This document shows, in pieces, positions 1 through 10,321 of a stretch of 24,747 nucleotides of DNA (position 1 is its first letter; every line of letters starts with the position of its first letter). The position numbers and the translations under genes were made by a program. Source of the DNA: Geosiphon pyriformis (Eukaryota; Glomeromycota; Glomeromycetes; Archaeosporales; Geosiphonaceae); NCBI GenBank assembly GCA_016748015.1, contig JAAOMT010000578.1:9153-33899 (forward strand), in the 5' to 3' direction. Under the pieces are notes generated by a model that was not told where the DNA came from, ran no database searches, and worked only from the letters and a program-made list of their open reading frames with translations.

Positions 1-693
1 AAATGTAAATGACTAAAACATTTTTTTCGATTGCCAATTCTCGCAATAGTCTGGACTTTCCTGTCCCGCTGGCCTGTACTAGTGACGTGTAAGGAGAATT
101 AAAAAGCTGCGACGTCCAGCTCATCGCGCACTGTTCCAGATGGCGAAAGAAGACATCGACGTAGTCCTCTCGAGGTTTCATCAATGTACTTCTGAATGCG
201 ATTTTCAAGATATCATAATTTGGGTTAAATTTCTGTGCATCGACACTACTTTGCAGACCGGATGCTGAAGGTCCTCCTGTGAAACCAGCGTCGAAATAAA
301 AAGCAAATGGATAAGCCCAATTTAGCCAGCATCGCAAATAGTATCTCGAGGTTTCATTCAAAAAAAGGCCTCCGTTCCCAACACCCAAGTCACAAAGTCG
401 TTACCTGTCTTAGCTGTTTCCAGCAACGCATTTTGGAATCTTTGCATCTGCAACTCCCATCTATCTTTGCTCGCCTTCAGCTTTTTTTCTTGCTTTTCCA
501 GATCTTCCTTTTCTTCTATCCACTTGTTCCTTTGTTTTTCGTCCACATCCTCCTTCTCTCTCAGATTCTTCTTCAACTCTTCTAATCTATCTCCCTTCTC
601 ACCCTTCCTAAACTCCTTCAGCTCCTCCACGCATCTCCTATACCCGGTCTTAGCGTCTCCTAATTCACGTTCGATTCTGTCGACACTAGCCAT
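1..693 (-). CDS. Coiled-coil plus P-loop NTPase-like protein, 5' part, two exons, runs off left edge
   Basis: Two exons, complement(join(<1..276, 405..693)). Exon 1 starts at an ATG in a strong context (CACCATGG) and encodes 96 codons plus one base. Residues about 5-90 are rich in Glu, Lys, Arg and Leu with heptad-like spacing, so probably a coiled coil. A 128-nt intron (277..404) has a GTAACG donor and a TTTCACAG acceptor after a pyrimidine-rich stretch. Splicing is phase 1 and keeps the frame; reading through the donor reaches a stop in the exon-1 frame after 15 codons. Exon 2 encodes QASGTGKSRLLREL at residues 164-177, a Walker-A-like loop whose first Gly is replaced by Gln. The 188 visible residues hold no Walker B because the gene leaves the window. 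The 'SGTGKSR' style recalls P-loop proteins of unknown role that are expanded in basidiomycetes and Glomeromycotina. Function is not assigned. It is CpG-rich and less AT-rich than everything to its right. Confidence 0.8.
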
Positions 694-743
694 GGTGTTT
701 TGCGTGTTTGTTATGGTTTGGGAAGATATGGCCTAATATATGT
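694..743 (-). promoter_or_regulatory. Putative core promoter and leader of the P-loop gene
   Basis: On the minus strand, ACATATATTA (734..743) lies about 40 nt upstream of the ATG and could be a TATA-like element. The start context is CACCATGG, with A at -3 and G at +4, which fits a eukaryotic Kozak context. The TATA assignment is weak because AT-rich words are common here. Confidence 0.3.
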
Positions 744-769
744 TTGATTCGTGTCAATGACGTTTCAGA

Positions 770-2155
770 TCTTTGATTTATCAGTGTAAATTTACTATTT
801 AGGTAACAAACCCGCCTTTATTAAATTACAACAATAATCAGAGTTTTTACTCTATAATATAATTGTTTTTTTAATAATTATTGTATTATGCAATATTCAT
901 TAAATTATTTTTGTTTTGTTTAATTAACATTATTATTGTTTTATATATTTTAATATTGAATAAAATTCGTTTTATTATTTTAAAATAAAAATAATTGTAA
1001 GTTTTAAAATTGGAAAAAATTAAACCAGTATTAAATATATTTTTATTATTATTTTGCATATATATATGTAACTTTATATTAATACTTTATATTTTTTACA
1101 AAATTATTAATTTATTATTTTTATTATTTAAAAGACATATATTATAGTTTTGTGAATTTTTAAACAACAAAATAATAATTATAATACTTTTAATTTAAAA
1201 AATTTTGGTATTTATTTTTAATAATCAATAAAAAAATAATTTAAATTATTAAAACACTAATAAATTTAACTATAAATTTATTAAATAAGTTAATTTTTGT
1301 AAGTAAAATTTTAAAAATTTTATTATTAATTTTAAAAATAAGTAAATAAAACATAGAATAATAATAACAATATTATTTTATTAATAATAATAAACAATTA
1401 TTATTTTTTTAAATTCTTTAGAAAAATTAAACAGTTATAATTTTAAGATTAATTATATATATTAATTTTTACAAATTTAATTTACTTTTTTAATAAAATT
1501 TTTTTATTATTATTTCTATTATTTTTAATATTCATTTTTTTTATAAAATGATCAAAATTAATTTCTTTTTTTATTGTATAAATAATTATTTTTATTTACT
1601 ACAATAATCAAAAAAATATTGATTAAAACACAACAAAAATAATTTAAACTTTATTAAACTTAATTTTTTGTTTTTTTGTTTAATTTGTTATTTTATTAAA
1701 ATTAATTTAATAATTTTTAAATTTTTAAAATTTGTTTTTAAATAAGTATTTAGTTAAAATCTATACTGTTTATAATATTAAATTTATTTAAAAACTTTTT
1801 TAAAAAATAAAATAACAATATTAATTAGCTTTTATATTTAATAATCTTTAAATATTCTATTTCTATTTTTATTTTTATTTTTATCTTGATTTTTATTTTT
1901 AATCTTATTTTAATTTTTATTTTTAAAATATATATAAATTTTAATATTATATTAAAAATATTTTTTAATTTAATTTTTAATAAAAATAAACTTTTTAATT
2001 AGATTTTTTTTTTCTTAATAAACATTATTACTATTTTTATTATTTTTTATATTATATTTTTTTATTATTTTTAAATTTTACTTTTAATAAAAAATAAGTT
2101 TGTTTCTTTAATATTAATAATTTATTTAAGATTTTTTTTTTATTATATTTTACAA
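770..2155. other. Extremely AT-rich spacer without genes
   Basis: Almost entirely A and T with only scattered G or C, made of poly-A, poly-T and short A/T words. Stops are dense in all frames and no protein motif was recognised. About 1861..1925 is an imperfect array of TTTTTA-like units. CpG is almost absent. It separates the CpG-rich gene from the LINE. It may be decayed repeat sequence or an AT-rich genomic compartment; I see no direct evidence for an origin or centromere. Confidence 0.8.
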
Positions 2156-2265
2156 GTGAAGTCCAAACATTACTTAGTATAATACATCAAATAACTAATC
2201 TAAACTAGACATGAATCATGCATTTTCAACATATAACTGGCCACTCGGACTGATCAAAGACCATA

Positions 2266-2808
2266 TTAAGTGTCTATATGTACCAAAACTAAGTTTCCAA
2301 TACCTAAAAAAAAAAAACAAGACCTATAAAAACCAAAACCAATACCAATAGCCTCAACAATATCCAGCAATCTAACTACACCTATAGAAAACACTGTAAA
2401 CAGTCCAGAAATCAAAACCAGAGCTAAACCATTATGTGGTATTATTCTACTTTTCTCTATATAGGCACAATGCCTAGCATAAACCAATTAAACCTTGTCT
2501 CTAAAGGCAAGACATAAGTTACACAAAAATTTCACAATCTTTTGATTAACTATCTTGGAATCTTTGAAGACAGGTATAGCTTTTTGAAACCACTCTTTAA
2601 AAACAAAGTCTTTGCAAAGAGCTGTATAAGCTACAATATTTGAAATACTGAAGAACAGTAATTAAGAAACATTCAAAAAGAAAACAGAAAAACCAGAGAA
2701 CATACCTTATACAGTGGCATAAGCATCCAACAAGCAACAACAAATAAAATCATCAACTATGCAAAAAAAAATATGATCAAAAACCTCTACCTTACCACAA
2801 TATAAACA
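2266..2808 (-). pseudogene. LINE A ORF2 C-terminal region with CCHC-like motif
   Basis: At 2761..2808 the minus strand encodes CLYCGKVEVFDHIFFC, a Cys-X2-Cys-X7-His-X3-Cys arrangement like the nucleic-acid-binding knuckle near the C terminus of many LINE ORF2 proteins. Downstream, 2266..2487 is a 73-codon open stretch rich in Gly, Val, Leu and Phe that aligns in position and character with the tail of LINE B at 18759..18989. The two segments are separated by stops. The role in nucleic-acid binding during target-primed reverse transcription is inferred from the family. Confidence 0.6.
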
Positions 2809-3145
2809 CAATACACTAGAATAATATTTGTTATACAGGCATTTCTATACAGTAACTAACAGCTGATGGTATAAAGCTTTTATGAAATATGTGTGAACAC
2901 TAGTTATAGATTTACTAATAAAGCCAGCAGTTATGTATAAGTCTGGATACTACACCAACAATGAGCTAAGCCAATCAATATTTAAGCACAGACTATTATC
3001 CAAAACTTTAAAACCTGAACCAACCTCCTAGCATGTACAATGAATAGACCAAAAGACCCCATAAACAAAATGTCTAAAATTACCAAAAATAATATTACCC
3101 TCAGCTAATTTTCAAATTTTTTTCCCTAATAATGTTCACAATATG

Positions 3146-3520
3146 CTAATGCTTGACCCAACAGCAATTCCAAAAATCTGGACAAACTAAACCTAACTTT
3201 GATTTACATGCATCCAAGGCAGTCTGATTGTCTATAAAGATGCTAACTGAACTAAAAGAAAGAACACACTCAAAAACCAATGCAATGATCTGCAATTCAG
3301 CCAAAGTAGAAGACATCAGACCAGAAACTCTGACCTCTAAATCCAAGCTTATATCTTCAAAAAAGATTATAGCATTAGCTCTCATGTTAACATTTTTCAA
3401 GCCCCTTAAAGATCTATTCATATAAACAGAAAGGCTACCAGTTTTAAGACTTAGCAACTGATTATAAATTAATTCAAACTCACTCAATTCTAAAATGTTT
3501 GAAGATTCAATAATACTCAT
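3146..3520 (-). pseudogene. LINE A ORF2 RNase H domain (inactivated)
   Basis: A 124-codon open stretch with the layout of an RNase H domain. The first catalytic motif, normally Y-T-D-G-S, reads VYMNRSLRGL, so the first Asp is Asn. The helix with the catalytic Glu reads SSTLAELQ and is kept. The third motif reads FIDNQTALDAC, so its Asp is kept. In LINEs this domain degrades RNA in the RNA-DNA hybrid. Loss of the first Asp predicts no activity. The domain follows the RT in the same decayed reading order. The homologous domain of LINE B lies at 19778..20155. Confidence 0.75.
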
Positions 3521-3616
3521 TAGAAAAAAGCAAGCAGAAGAAAGAGCTACACTATTAAGAAAATTGACAGAAAGCCTAAACCAATCAGGAATAAGGCCAT
3601 GTAGGTCCAGCTTTTT

Positions 3617-5330
3617 TCAATGCTTAAAAGTTTTCCAATCAAAAATAGCTTTATTTTTACTGTAAAGCTGTTTTACAAAAGCAATACCATAATGCTGAAA
3701 AGATGAAAAAAACTTAAAATAATCAGTCTTGTCAAGAACAGATGACATGGGAGTTTTACCATAAAAACAGAAAAAGTTGTTCACATGACCATCCAGAAAC
3801 AGACTGCATTCATAAAAAATACAAATCATACCTGCCAAAAAATTATTAGAAGCACTGACTTTAATACAAACTGGGGAGACCAAAGAGTAAAATGGACTCC
3901 AAAACAGAACCTGCAAGTTATAAGATCTGTGCAAAAACAATTGTCCCAGAATTCCAACAGAGTTCACAAAACATACAACAAAAACAACCTTGTTTTTAGC
4001 CTAAACTTGCTCAAAAGTTTTTAAATTATACAATGAAGAGTGACAAAGCACATCATTAAGAAAATTGAGAGAAAGACCAGACTTTAGCTTTAAGCCCTTG
4101 CAGATTAAAGAATCCTATTTATTATACATACTGATAGAAACAAAACTGAACTGTGTTCTATAACTGACAATGAGATAGAGAACTGCTAACACCAGATATG
4201 AAAACAGTTTATCAAAAATGGCCTTTTTTAAGACCAGATTGGTAAAAAATCTGACATCAGAATTAGTTTTAGCCAGACTAGGCTTTAATAAATCCTTAGT
4301 TGACAAAAAAATCCCTAGGTAACAATAAGACTCTTCTTTCTTGGCAATAGATATAGGTGAACTACTGATATACAAATTAAGACATGTAACTCTACAATTA
4401 ATAGAAATTGCCACTGTTTTATTATTATTAATTGAAATGTTATTGATTCGAAAAAATTCACTAGCAATATTAAGAATGTGTTAAGTTGTAGCTTGGCTGC
4501 TACCAATCTAAATTGTGTTATCAACAAAAGTACCAGCAGTAAGAAAAGATGTTAATCCAGCTTGAAATTTCAAATGACCAGTCTTGACAACATAATAAGA
4601 GTTCAGCCTATATTTACATATACTTTCCTGTCTCTTGACTTTACACAAAAGAGGATCATAAAATATGTGCCAAAGAAGTGATAAGAACATCTCTTCCTGA
4701 TCTAAACTATTGTGTACCTGATATCTACCTATTAAACCAAAATCTGTTATTACTCTATTAATACAACTATTGTGAATATCACCAAAAAATATAATAAATT
4801 TGTCACACATCTTTATTCTGACCAAATTATTTCTAAGATACTCCCACTTGACAAAGTCATAAGCTTTTCACATGTTCTACAAGACCATCTAAAGTTCACA
4901 GGTTTTTTTCTAAAGCATCTTCAATAACCAAACCAAGACAAAAATGGAAGATTGCATTGTTATACTCTTTAGAACTGAAAAATTGTTTCCACATAAGACA
5001 TCAAAGGTGCTGTATGCCAAAAAAATCCTGTTCAAAAGAATTTTGGAAAAGATTTTGCAGGTGGTTTCAATCAAAATGATAAGTCTGGTGTTTATAAGAA
5101 CTCTCTTTCACTCATACAGTTTTGGAATTATTAATATCCAAGCTTCCTTTCAAGCACTAGACACTAACTCACGAGACAAACAAAAGTTCAAAAGCACCAA
5201 AAGCATATCCAAGACTAATCTGTTGCAATGCTTTTACAGTTCATTTGACACCTCAGAAAGACCAACAGCTTTGCCATCAGGTAGATTAAAAACCACTCCA
5301 AGTAACTCATCAAGACTAATTTAACACATT
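3617..5330 (-). pseudogene. LINE A ORF2 reverse transcriptase domain with thumb and connection (inactivated)
   Basis: Pieces of one RT appear in order on the minus strand but in several frames. About 5215..5290 encodes NLPDGKAVGLS, a LINE RT finger motif, followed by a stop where Trp is expected. At 4508..4825 is the palm, ending in TAGTFVDNTI with the catalytic pair at 4517..4522. The usual F-V-D-D is F-V-D-N, and a TAG follows where Trp is expected. At 4115..4414 the thumb region contains CYLGIFLS. At 3617..3967 lies a connection segment leading to RNase H. The enzyme would copy element RNA at a nicked target. Multiple stops, at least one frameshift near 4400-4510 and the lost Asp make it a pseudogene. 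Confidence 0.8.
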
Positions 5331-6119
5331 ACATTTGAAAAAGCATCATCAAAAACATACTCTAAAGGCCAATATTGATGAGACCAATCATCAAAAAAAA
5401 ATTTCACCACATTATGCTTCCTGGTCTAGCTCTTTATAATAACATTGACCTTGGTTTTAACCAGATTAGGTTCCAGAATCAGTTTATCCTCAACTACCAA
5501 ATGGTCTAAAGCCACTTTTCAAAAATATTGCTCTAGCATGCTCTTAATTGTGTGATCTTTATCAACTGCAAAATTTATCATCTATCTATCAATAGCTGAC
5601 TTTATATTTGACTCTTCAGCTTGCAAAAACTCAGCAAACTTGGATGCATGATATGATTTTTATGCACTGGAAAGAGCCAAGCACATATGATCAAAACCTG
5701 TACCAGAGTCCACAATATTCTATACAATCAAAGCCTTAATATTGTCCAAAAAATCTTAGCATTCCATAAGAAAAAAAAACCTATCAACATCCTTCTTATA
5801 AGAAGCCTTAGTGATTTTCGAGACCAAAAGCTCAAGCTTATAAAACCTAAAAAATTCCTTGGTAAAAATACCATCAAAATTCTTAAACCAAACCTTCCTG
5901 AATATTTCATTAGCCAATAGTGTTATAATCTTGTGAACTGTATTCCATATTGCATCCAAATCCGAGAATTAAACAGAAGTGAAAAAATTATTAGAGAACA
6001 TGATAGCATTGGCTGCTATAGCATTTTTAAACTTGCCTATTTTGTATCATCAGCACCCTAAAAATCAAACTTCCAGCAATTTTTATTTGTCTGTCTGTGA
6101 AGAAAATTTAACTAAGTAT
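5331..6119 (-). pseudogene. LINE A ORF2 linker between endonuclease and RT
   Basis: This stretch belongs to ORF2 by position. The clearest open piece, 5756..5959, encodes 67 residues including WFKNFDGIF and KLELLVSKI; I recognise it as the conserved linker of this LINE family between endonuclease and RT. It has no independent catalytic motif. Other frames here are shadows of this one. Confidence 0.55.
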
Positions 6120-6815
6120 TCAACAAACTGCCCAGATTTACCAACACAGAAACAGCTTGATAATCAGTGTCAAAGTAATTACTAATGTCTATAACATTGT
6201 AATCTACTATTGCATTGACTAAATTTAATGAAACCAATACAAAATCAATTGTTTTTTCCACACTCTTTGAATTCTTCTATATAGGACTTTTTATAACTGA
6301 ACTGTCCACCAAAGAATTGACCAGCCCCAAACTGACACACTTCTTAAAACTAGTACTTTTTCACAAACCATCTTTATTGAAATCACTACCAAGGATGATA
6401 AAAGAAGATTTGTTAACAGTTTTTACAATAAAAGAGTTGATTTTACCAGCCTGTGAAAACTGAGCCACAGATAAAACACCAGCATACAGTTCCAAGACTA
6501 ATACAGAAAGTTTATTTTTGAACAGTAATCTAATAGATAAGAGTTAACTGGGCATTTCAAAAATCTTGCACACATGTTTCATTAAAGAAAAGTTCATAAT
6601 AACCACAACACTGGCACCCAAATATCCAGAATCTAAACCAGAAATAAATACACAGACACTTTTAAATTTGCCAGCAATCCATGAATGGACTTTACTTTTT
6701 AATTTAGTTTTGGTAATAATCAAAATCAAGTTGTCCATATCCTTATGCCAATGAACAATATTTTTTTGCTTGGCAAGAACATTAATGCTCCAAACATTGC
6801 ATATAGTTATCTTTT
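6120..6815 (-). pseudogene. LINE A ORF2 AP-type endonuclease domain (inactivated)
   Basis: An endonuclease/exonuclease/phosphatase-fold domain begins directly after ORF1 with ITICNVWSINVLAKQ, where this family has an Asn-containing first motif. The open piece 6544..6738 includes SGLDSGYLGASVVV. At 6376..6393 is ILGSDFN, the usual GDFN motif with Gly changed to Ser. Near 6140-6180 the terminal catalytic motif, normally S/T-D-H, reads TDYQAV, so the catalytic His is Tyr. The domain nicks target DNA to prime reverse transcription. ORF2 begins about 15-45 nt after the ORF1 stop, and no in-frame ATG was found at its start. With the His lost it should be inactive. Confidence 0.75.
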
Positions 6816-6827
6816 AGATCAAACCAC

Positions 6828-7567
6828 TTATTGAGATAAAGAAGATAACAAGGGACCCATACCAGCACACAAATAATCTAACTTTGCCAAAACTAAACCA
6901 ACAGAAGCCTCAAGAGCCACCAACTTAGATTCCAAACTGCCAATCTTGGTCATCAAGACTTTTGAACTACATAAACCCAAGGTTGAAACACTAGGGAAAG
7001 CAGAAAAAGAGAACAAAAGTACCAGTTCAGGACCATCCACAATCATATCTAAAGCCAAATCCTCTTTGGCAGCAATCAAAGTACCCAAGACTTTAAAAAA
7101 TGGAGATAGAGCTTGTAGCACTAATTCTATGTTGCTGAGCTTGTGCACAATGCCAGAAACTTGGTCAGTTAATAGCTTCAAGGATTGTTTTAAAGAGGCC
7201 AAACAAGCATCCAAAAATGAGTTGTCAACCAAAACAGAAAGAAGACCATCTTTCAAATCTGAGGTGTCAGAAAAAGGGGAACCAGAACCAGAAGTAAAGC
7301 AAAAACTATCAGAAAAACCAGTAAGTAAGACCACCTGGGCCCAAGATTTGCCACCAAAGACAGCAGGACAAGATATTGGAACACTTTTTTTTTCATATAA
7401 CTTTGCTAACTGAAGACAATGTTTATTAGATGCAACCTTTTTAAATGTTTTTGAAAACTTAGAAATAGATGCAACTGGTGCATTACATTCCAAAGCAAAA
7501 TGACCAAACTTCTCACATTTCTCACACTGAACCAGATTTATTCTTGCTCAATAAAGTTTAACACCAC
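6828..7567 (-). pseudogene. LINE A ORF1, 3' half, with CCHC zinc knuckle
   Basis: The C-terminal part of the LINE ORF1 RNA-binding protein. Just inside the gypsy insertion point it encodes VQCEKCEKFGHFALEC, a complete Cys-X2-Cys-X4-His-X4-Cys knuckle, followed by a 221-codon open stretch (6828..7493). That stretch contains GGKSWAQVV and a Leu/Val-rich region with heptad-like spacing, probably coiled coil. A TGA lies a few codons before the knuckle. Reading across the insertion, with the duplicated CCAC removed, the frame continues from the 5' half at 17363..17703 (EPILGGV then KLY). ORF1 proteins coat element RNA. The open stretch ends in TAA at 6828. Confidence 0.8.
7564..7567. other. Target-site duplication, left copy (CCAC)
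   Basis: The four bases directly before the 5' LTR are CCAC, matched by CCAC directly after the 3' LTR at 17363..17366. Removing the element and one copy restores a sequence that aligns without gaps to the uninterrupted site in LINE B near 24165..24205. Confidence 0.85.
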
Positions 7568-7937
7568 TATTACCAACCAAAACTTGAGATATTAATTAAC
7601 ATAATATTACCCTTATATTTTCTACCATTAAATTAGCATATATTATCGTTTAAATTATCACTTATTATTTAATCAAATTATCAAATATTATCAATCAATT
7701 AATAACCTGATTTGTACTATAGAAAGTAGGATGATCAAATTACACAATACCCTGAACTATTTAATATTCAAAAGTTTGCCGAAATTTGTAGAAATTTGCT
7801 GAAATAATTAATAGTTCACCGAAATATTCAATAGTTCATAAAAATAACTTGTAAGTTTACCAAAAGGTATCTTTAATTTGTTGAAACCATAGTAAAGAAA
7901 ATAGTTTAAGTTCATAGACTAGTACTACAACAAATTG

Positions 7938-7945
7938 TATAAAAG
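7938..7945 (+). promoter_or_regulatory. TATA box in the 5' LTR
   Basis: TATAAAAG, about 370 nt into the LTR, identical in the 3' LTR at 16749..16756. It is the best candidate core promoter, which would put U3 to its left and R/U5 to its right. The transcription start is not visible. Confidence 0.6.
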
Positions 7946-8252
7946 AAGAGCCTTTCTTTTCAAAAAAATGTATCTTTTACTTTTAGATATCTTACTTGAG
8001 ACTTATTAATTAGAATTGTTCTCACAAAAATGAAATAAAAATCAAATAATTCAAAAAGTCAACTTTCTTAATTATTGCACCTGAAAATTCCAAAAAAAAA
8101 CCCAACTAACGTTTTGAAATTGATTAGCTACCAATTTCAGTAAAACTGTTAATGACTTCAGGCCTGGATAGAAAATGTTTCTCTTGACAGAATTCTATTT
8201 TTTTTACATTTCTTTTATTTTCTTTTATTTTCTTACTATAATTATTAGGGTA

Positions 8253-8382
8253 GCCTGCAGACAAGATTCCTATAGAAGAGTTGACTTTCACAGCAAAGTA
8301 ACTACATTTTTTTGTGAGCTTCCAGACAAGCAATTCCTGAAAAAGAGTTGACGTTTATTACAACATAACTACATAAAGTAAC
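8253..8382 (+). repeat. Two imperfect 65-bp tandem units inside the 5' LTR
   Basis: Unit 1 (8253..8317) and unit 2 (8318..8382) share GC-T-CAGACAAG near the start, GAGTTGAC in the middle and TAACTACAT near the end. The same pair occurs in the 3' LTR at 17064..17128 and 17129..17193, so it belongs to the element and is downstream of the TATA box. Confidence 0.7.
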
Positions 8383-8548
8383 TAGCACGGAATTGGCCAT
8401 TCCACTCATAAGCCCAGCAGTTCAAATTATAGAAAATAATTTGAAGATAAATTCAGTTACTGGAGGTTTAACTACATTCAGAAAACGTGAATTTACAGCA
8501 AACAGGCATTAACAACCATTAAGAAAAGAGAACAAAAACCTCTAGTAA

Positions 8549-10321
8549 CATTTGGTGCTTTTCCACAAAAATAACACAGTGACAACAACTTTAAAAGTGG
8601 CGACTCAAACAGATTCAAGAACTCTAGAGTATTATCAGTCAATCTACACCCACTGTAAGCAGAGATTTAACATCTCAAATGGAATTGAAACATTTAAGAA
8701 AACACTTTATCAGTACATTGAAAATTGCATTAACAATTATCTTCTTAGAAACTACAACATTTCAGAAGTTAGACACAACTTATATGAAAGCTTAATACAT
8801 CACTCTCGTCTAAACACTCAGGATTTTAACAGTCAAACACTTAAAACATACTTCCAAGAACTCAACTTCAATATCATTCAGTATTGTGAAGTGAATTACC
8901 CAATAGAACAGAAATTTTCTCTTAGTTTTGAATCAGAAACAGAAGAAGGAAAAGGAAAAAGGAAACAAAAACTCAGAACTACTCCCAATACACCTAAAAC
9001 CACTGCCAAACATTTACAAACTTCAGAACAAAGAACCAGCTTTAAATTACTACTTTCAATCACACCATTTCTTACTTTACTTGCTCAACCACAAACACCA
9101 AGCTCACCACTTATTTGGTTTTCAAGAATAGAAGATTTTCAGTCATCCTAAAGCCCTATTCAACAACAGGAACCAATATTAACCAGCACAAACTTTATTG
9201 ACTACTTAGCAGAAAATCAAAATGAAGAGACCAAATCAGAACAAGAAACAGAAGACTCAGAAAACAAAGAAGAAATGACCTCCACATATATTGCAAAAAT
9301 CTTTGAGTTCACAGGAGAAGACAGCAAAACCAGTTCTCAAGAATGGCTTAACAAAGTCTCAAAAACAGGAGATGCAAATGGTTGGAATGCTGCCAGAATG
9401 TTAAAAGCAATTCCATATTTCTTATAAGAAACAGCTGACGAATGGTTTGAAAACTTGGAAGCCCCACCAGAAAACTGGGAAGCATTCAAAACTGCTTTTC
9501 TAGAACAGTTCACTGACAATAACACTTCTATTACCCTTCGAAATCAGTTCCGAAATATTAAGCAAGAACCAAGTAAATCAGTTATGACCTATCTTGGGAA
9601 ATTTAACAAACTGCTTGGAAGGATTCGCCAATTGGAAACAAATGAATACTACTCCAATGCACAAATCTTGGATCAATTTATTGTTAGACTAAAAGACAAA
9701 CTTATCAAGAAAGTTTGCCCACATGTACCAGAAGATTTAGCCACTGCTATTCAACAGGCAAAAAACTATGAAATGGCCATAGAAGAAGCCAACCATACCA
9801 AATTTGTTAACCTGGTTATTGAAGAAACCAACTCAGCAGCTGAAGAAAAAATTGACCAATTAACCAAGAAAGTTGAAAACTACTTCACCAACCAACAACA
9901 ACAACAACAGCCATAGCAATCACAACAACCACAAAGATACCAACCTCCACAACGACACAATCAAAACAACTTTGGACTACCATCCAACAACCAAATCCAA
10001 AATTGTTATTATTGTGGAATTCCAGGACACTGAAAATGCGATTGTAGAAAATTGCAACAAGACCAACAACAGAGGAATAATCAACGTTATTCCCAACCAC
10101 AACAATCATATTATCTACCACCACTAGCTTAATATTTACCAAGGTCACAATATCTAAACCACTATTATCAATCTGCTCCACAACCAATCCAACAACAGTA
10201 TCAACAACCATCCACACCACAATATCAAGTGCCAGCTAGAAGATTAATTCAACATAATCAATTTACATCACAAACCGTTTTTAAACAAACAACAACAGAT
10301 TTAATTCCAACAACCAATTAA
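8549..10321 (+). pseudogene. gag: gag: N-terminal domain, capsid and CCHC knuckle
   Basis: One frame from 8549 to TAA at 10319..10321, broken by several stops. The N-terminal part (to 9151) has no in-frame ATG; GTG at 8597 (GTG-GCG-ACT) may be a mutated start. The middle (about 9290..9800) is a typical retrotransposon Gag core, with FTGED, EWLNKV, WFENL, WEAFKTAFLEQF and a long helical region. A (CAA)n run near 9893-9908 encodes a Gln tract, followed by a Gln/Asn/Pro-rich linker. At 10004..10045 is CYYCGIPGH-stop-KCDC, a Cys-X2-Cys-X4-His-X4-Cys knuckle with a TGA where Trp is usual. Gag packages element RNA in virus-like particles. The protease/pol frame lies -1 and overlaps it at 10285..10318. 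Confidence 0.85.
8553..8570 (+). promoter_or_regulatory. Primer binding site
   Basis: Two bases after the 5' LTR comes TGGTGCTTTTCCAC. TGG is complementary to a tRNA 3' CCA end, and the position is that of an LTR-element PBS. I could not identify the tRNA; mutations may have altered the match. Confidence 0.6.

Larger units (their letters stand above)
2155..7567 (-). mobile_element. LINE (non-LTR retrotransposon) copy A, 3' portion
   Basis: This is the 3' part of a minus-strand LINE whose 5' part resumes at 17363 on the other side of the inserted gypsy element. In transcription order it holds the end of ORF1 with a CCHC knuckle, then ORF2 with endonuclease, reverse transcriptase, RNase H and a C-terminal CCHC-like motif. 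ORF2 is broken by many stops and frameshifts. The left boundary is approximate. It is set where very AT-rich DNA gives way to LINE-like sequence, next to a run of ten T at 2132..2141 that could be the remnant of a poly-A tail on the minus strand. About five CpG dinucleotides remain in 5.4 kb. The copy at 18640..24747 is homologous along its whole length, which supports treating this as one element. Confidence 0.85.
7568..8550 (+). repeat. 5' LTR of the gypsy element
   Basis: 983 bp matching 16379..17362 throughout. The 3' LTR starts TGTTA and both end TAACA, giving the usual TG...CA ends with a 5-bp inverted repeat; here the 5' copy starts TATTA, one transition away. By eye there are about 64 substitutions between the two LTRs, only two of them transversions, plus one 1-nt indel near 8489. 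Confidence 0.93.

Noticed and set aside
307-736. Plus-strand frames rich in Phe, Leu and Ser opposite the first gene
   Set aside because: They are shadows of the charged coiled-coil exon on the minus strand, which has a good start context and a consistent splice.
1861-1925. TTTTTA-like array as a telomere-type repeat
   Set aside because: Units are irregular and lack the G-rich strand of fungal telomeres.
4944-5324. 126-codon plus-strand frame in LINE A
   Set aside because: It lies antisense to the RT finger region, whose motifs are clear on the minus strand.
7581-7590. TTGAGATATT as the start of the LTR
   Set aside because: Similarity between the LTRs extends further left to TGTTA/TATTA, which pairs with the terminal TAACA and gives the target duplication.
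8124-8333. A 69-codon minus-strand frame in the 5' LTR, repeated at 16935..17144
   Set aside because: The two are the same LTR sequence counted twice. They have no homology I recognise and run against element transcription.
9893-9912. (CAA)n run as a significant microsatellite
   Set aside because: It is a short Gln tract inside gag, common in such linkers.
10279-10286. T-TTA-AAC-like slippery heptamer at the gag/pol overlap
   Set aside because: In the gag frame it reads TTT AAA C, which is the wrong register for -1 slippage at that heptamer.
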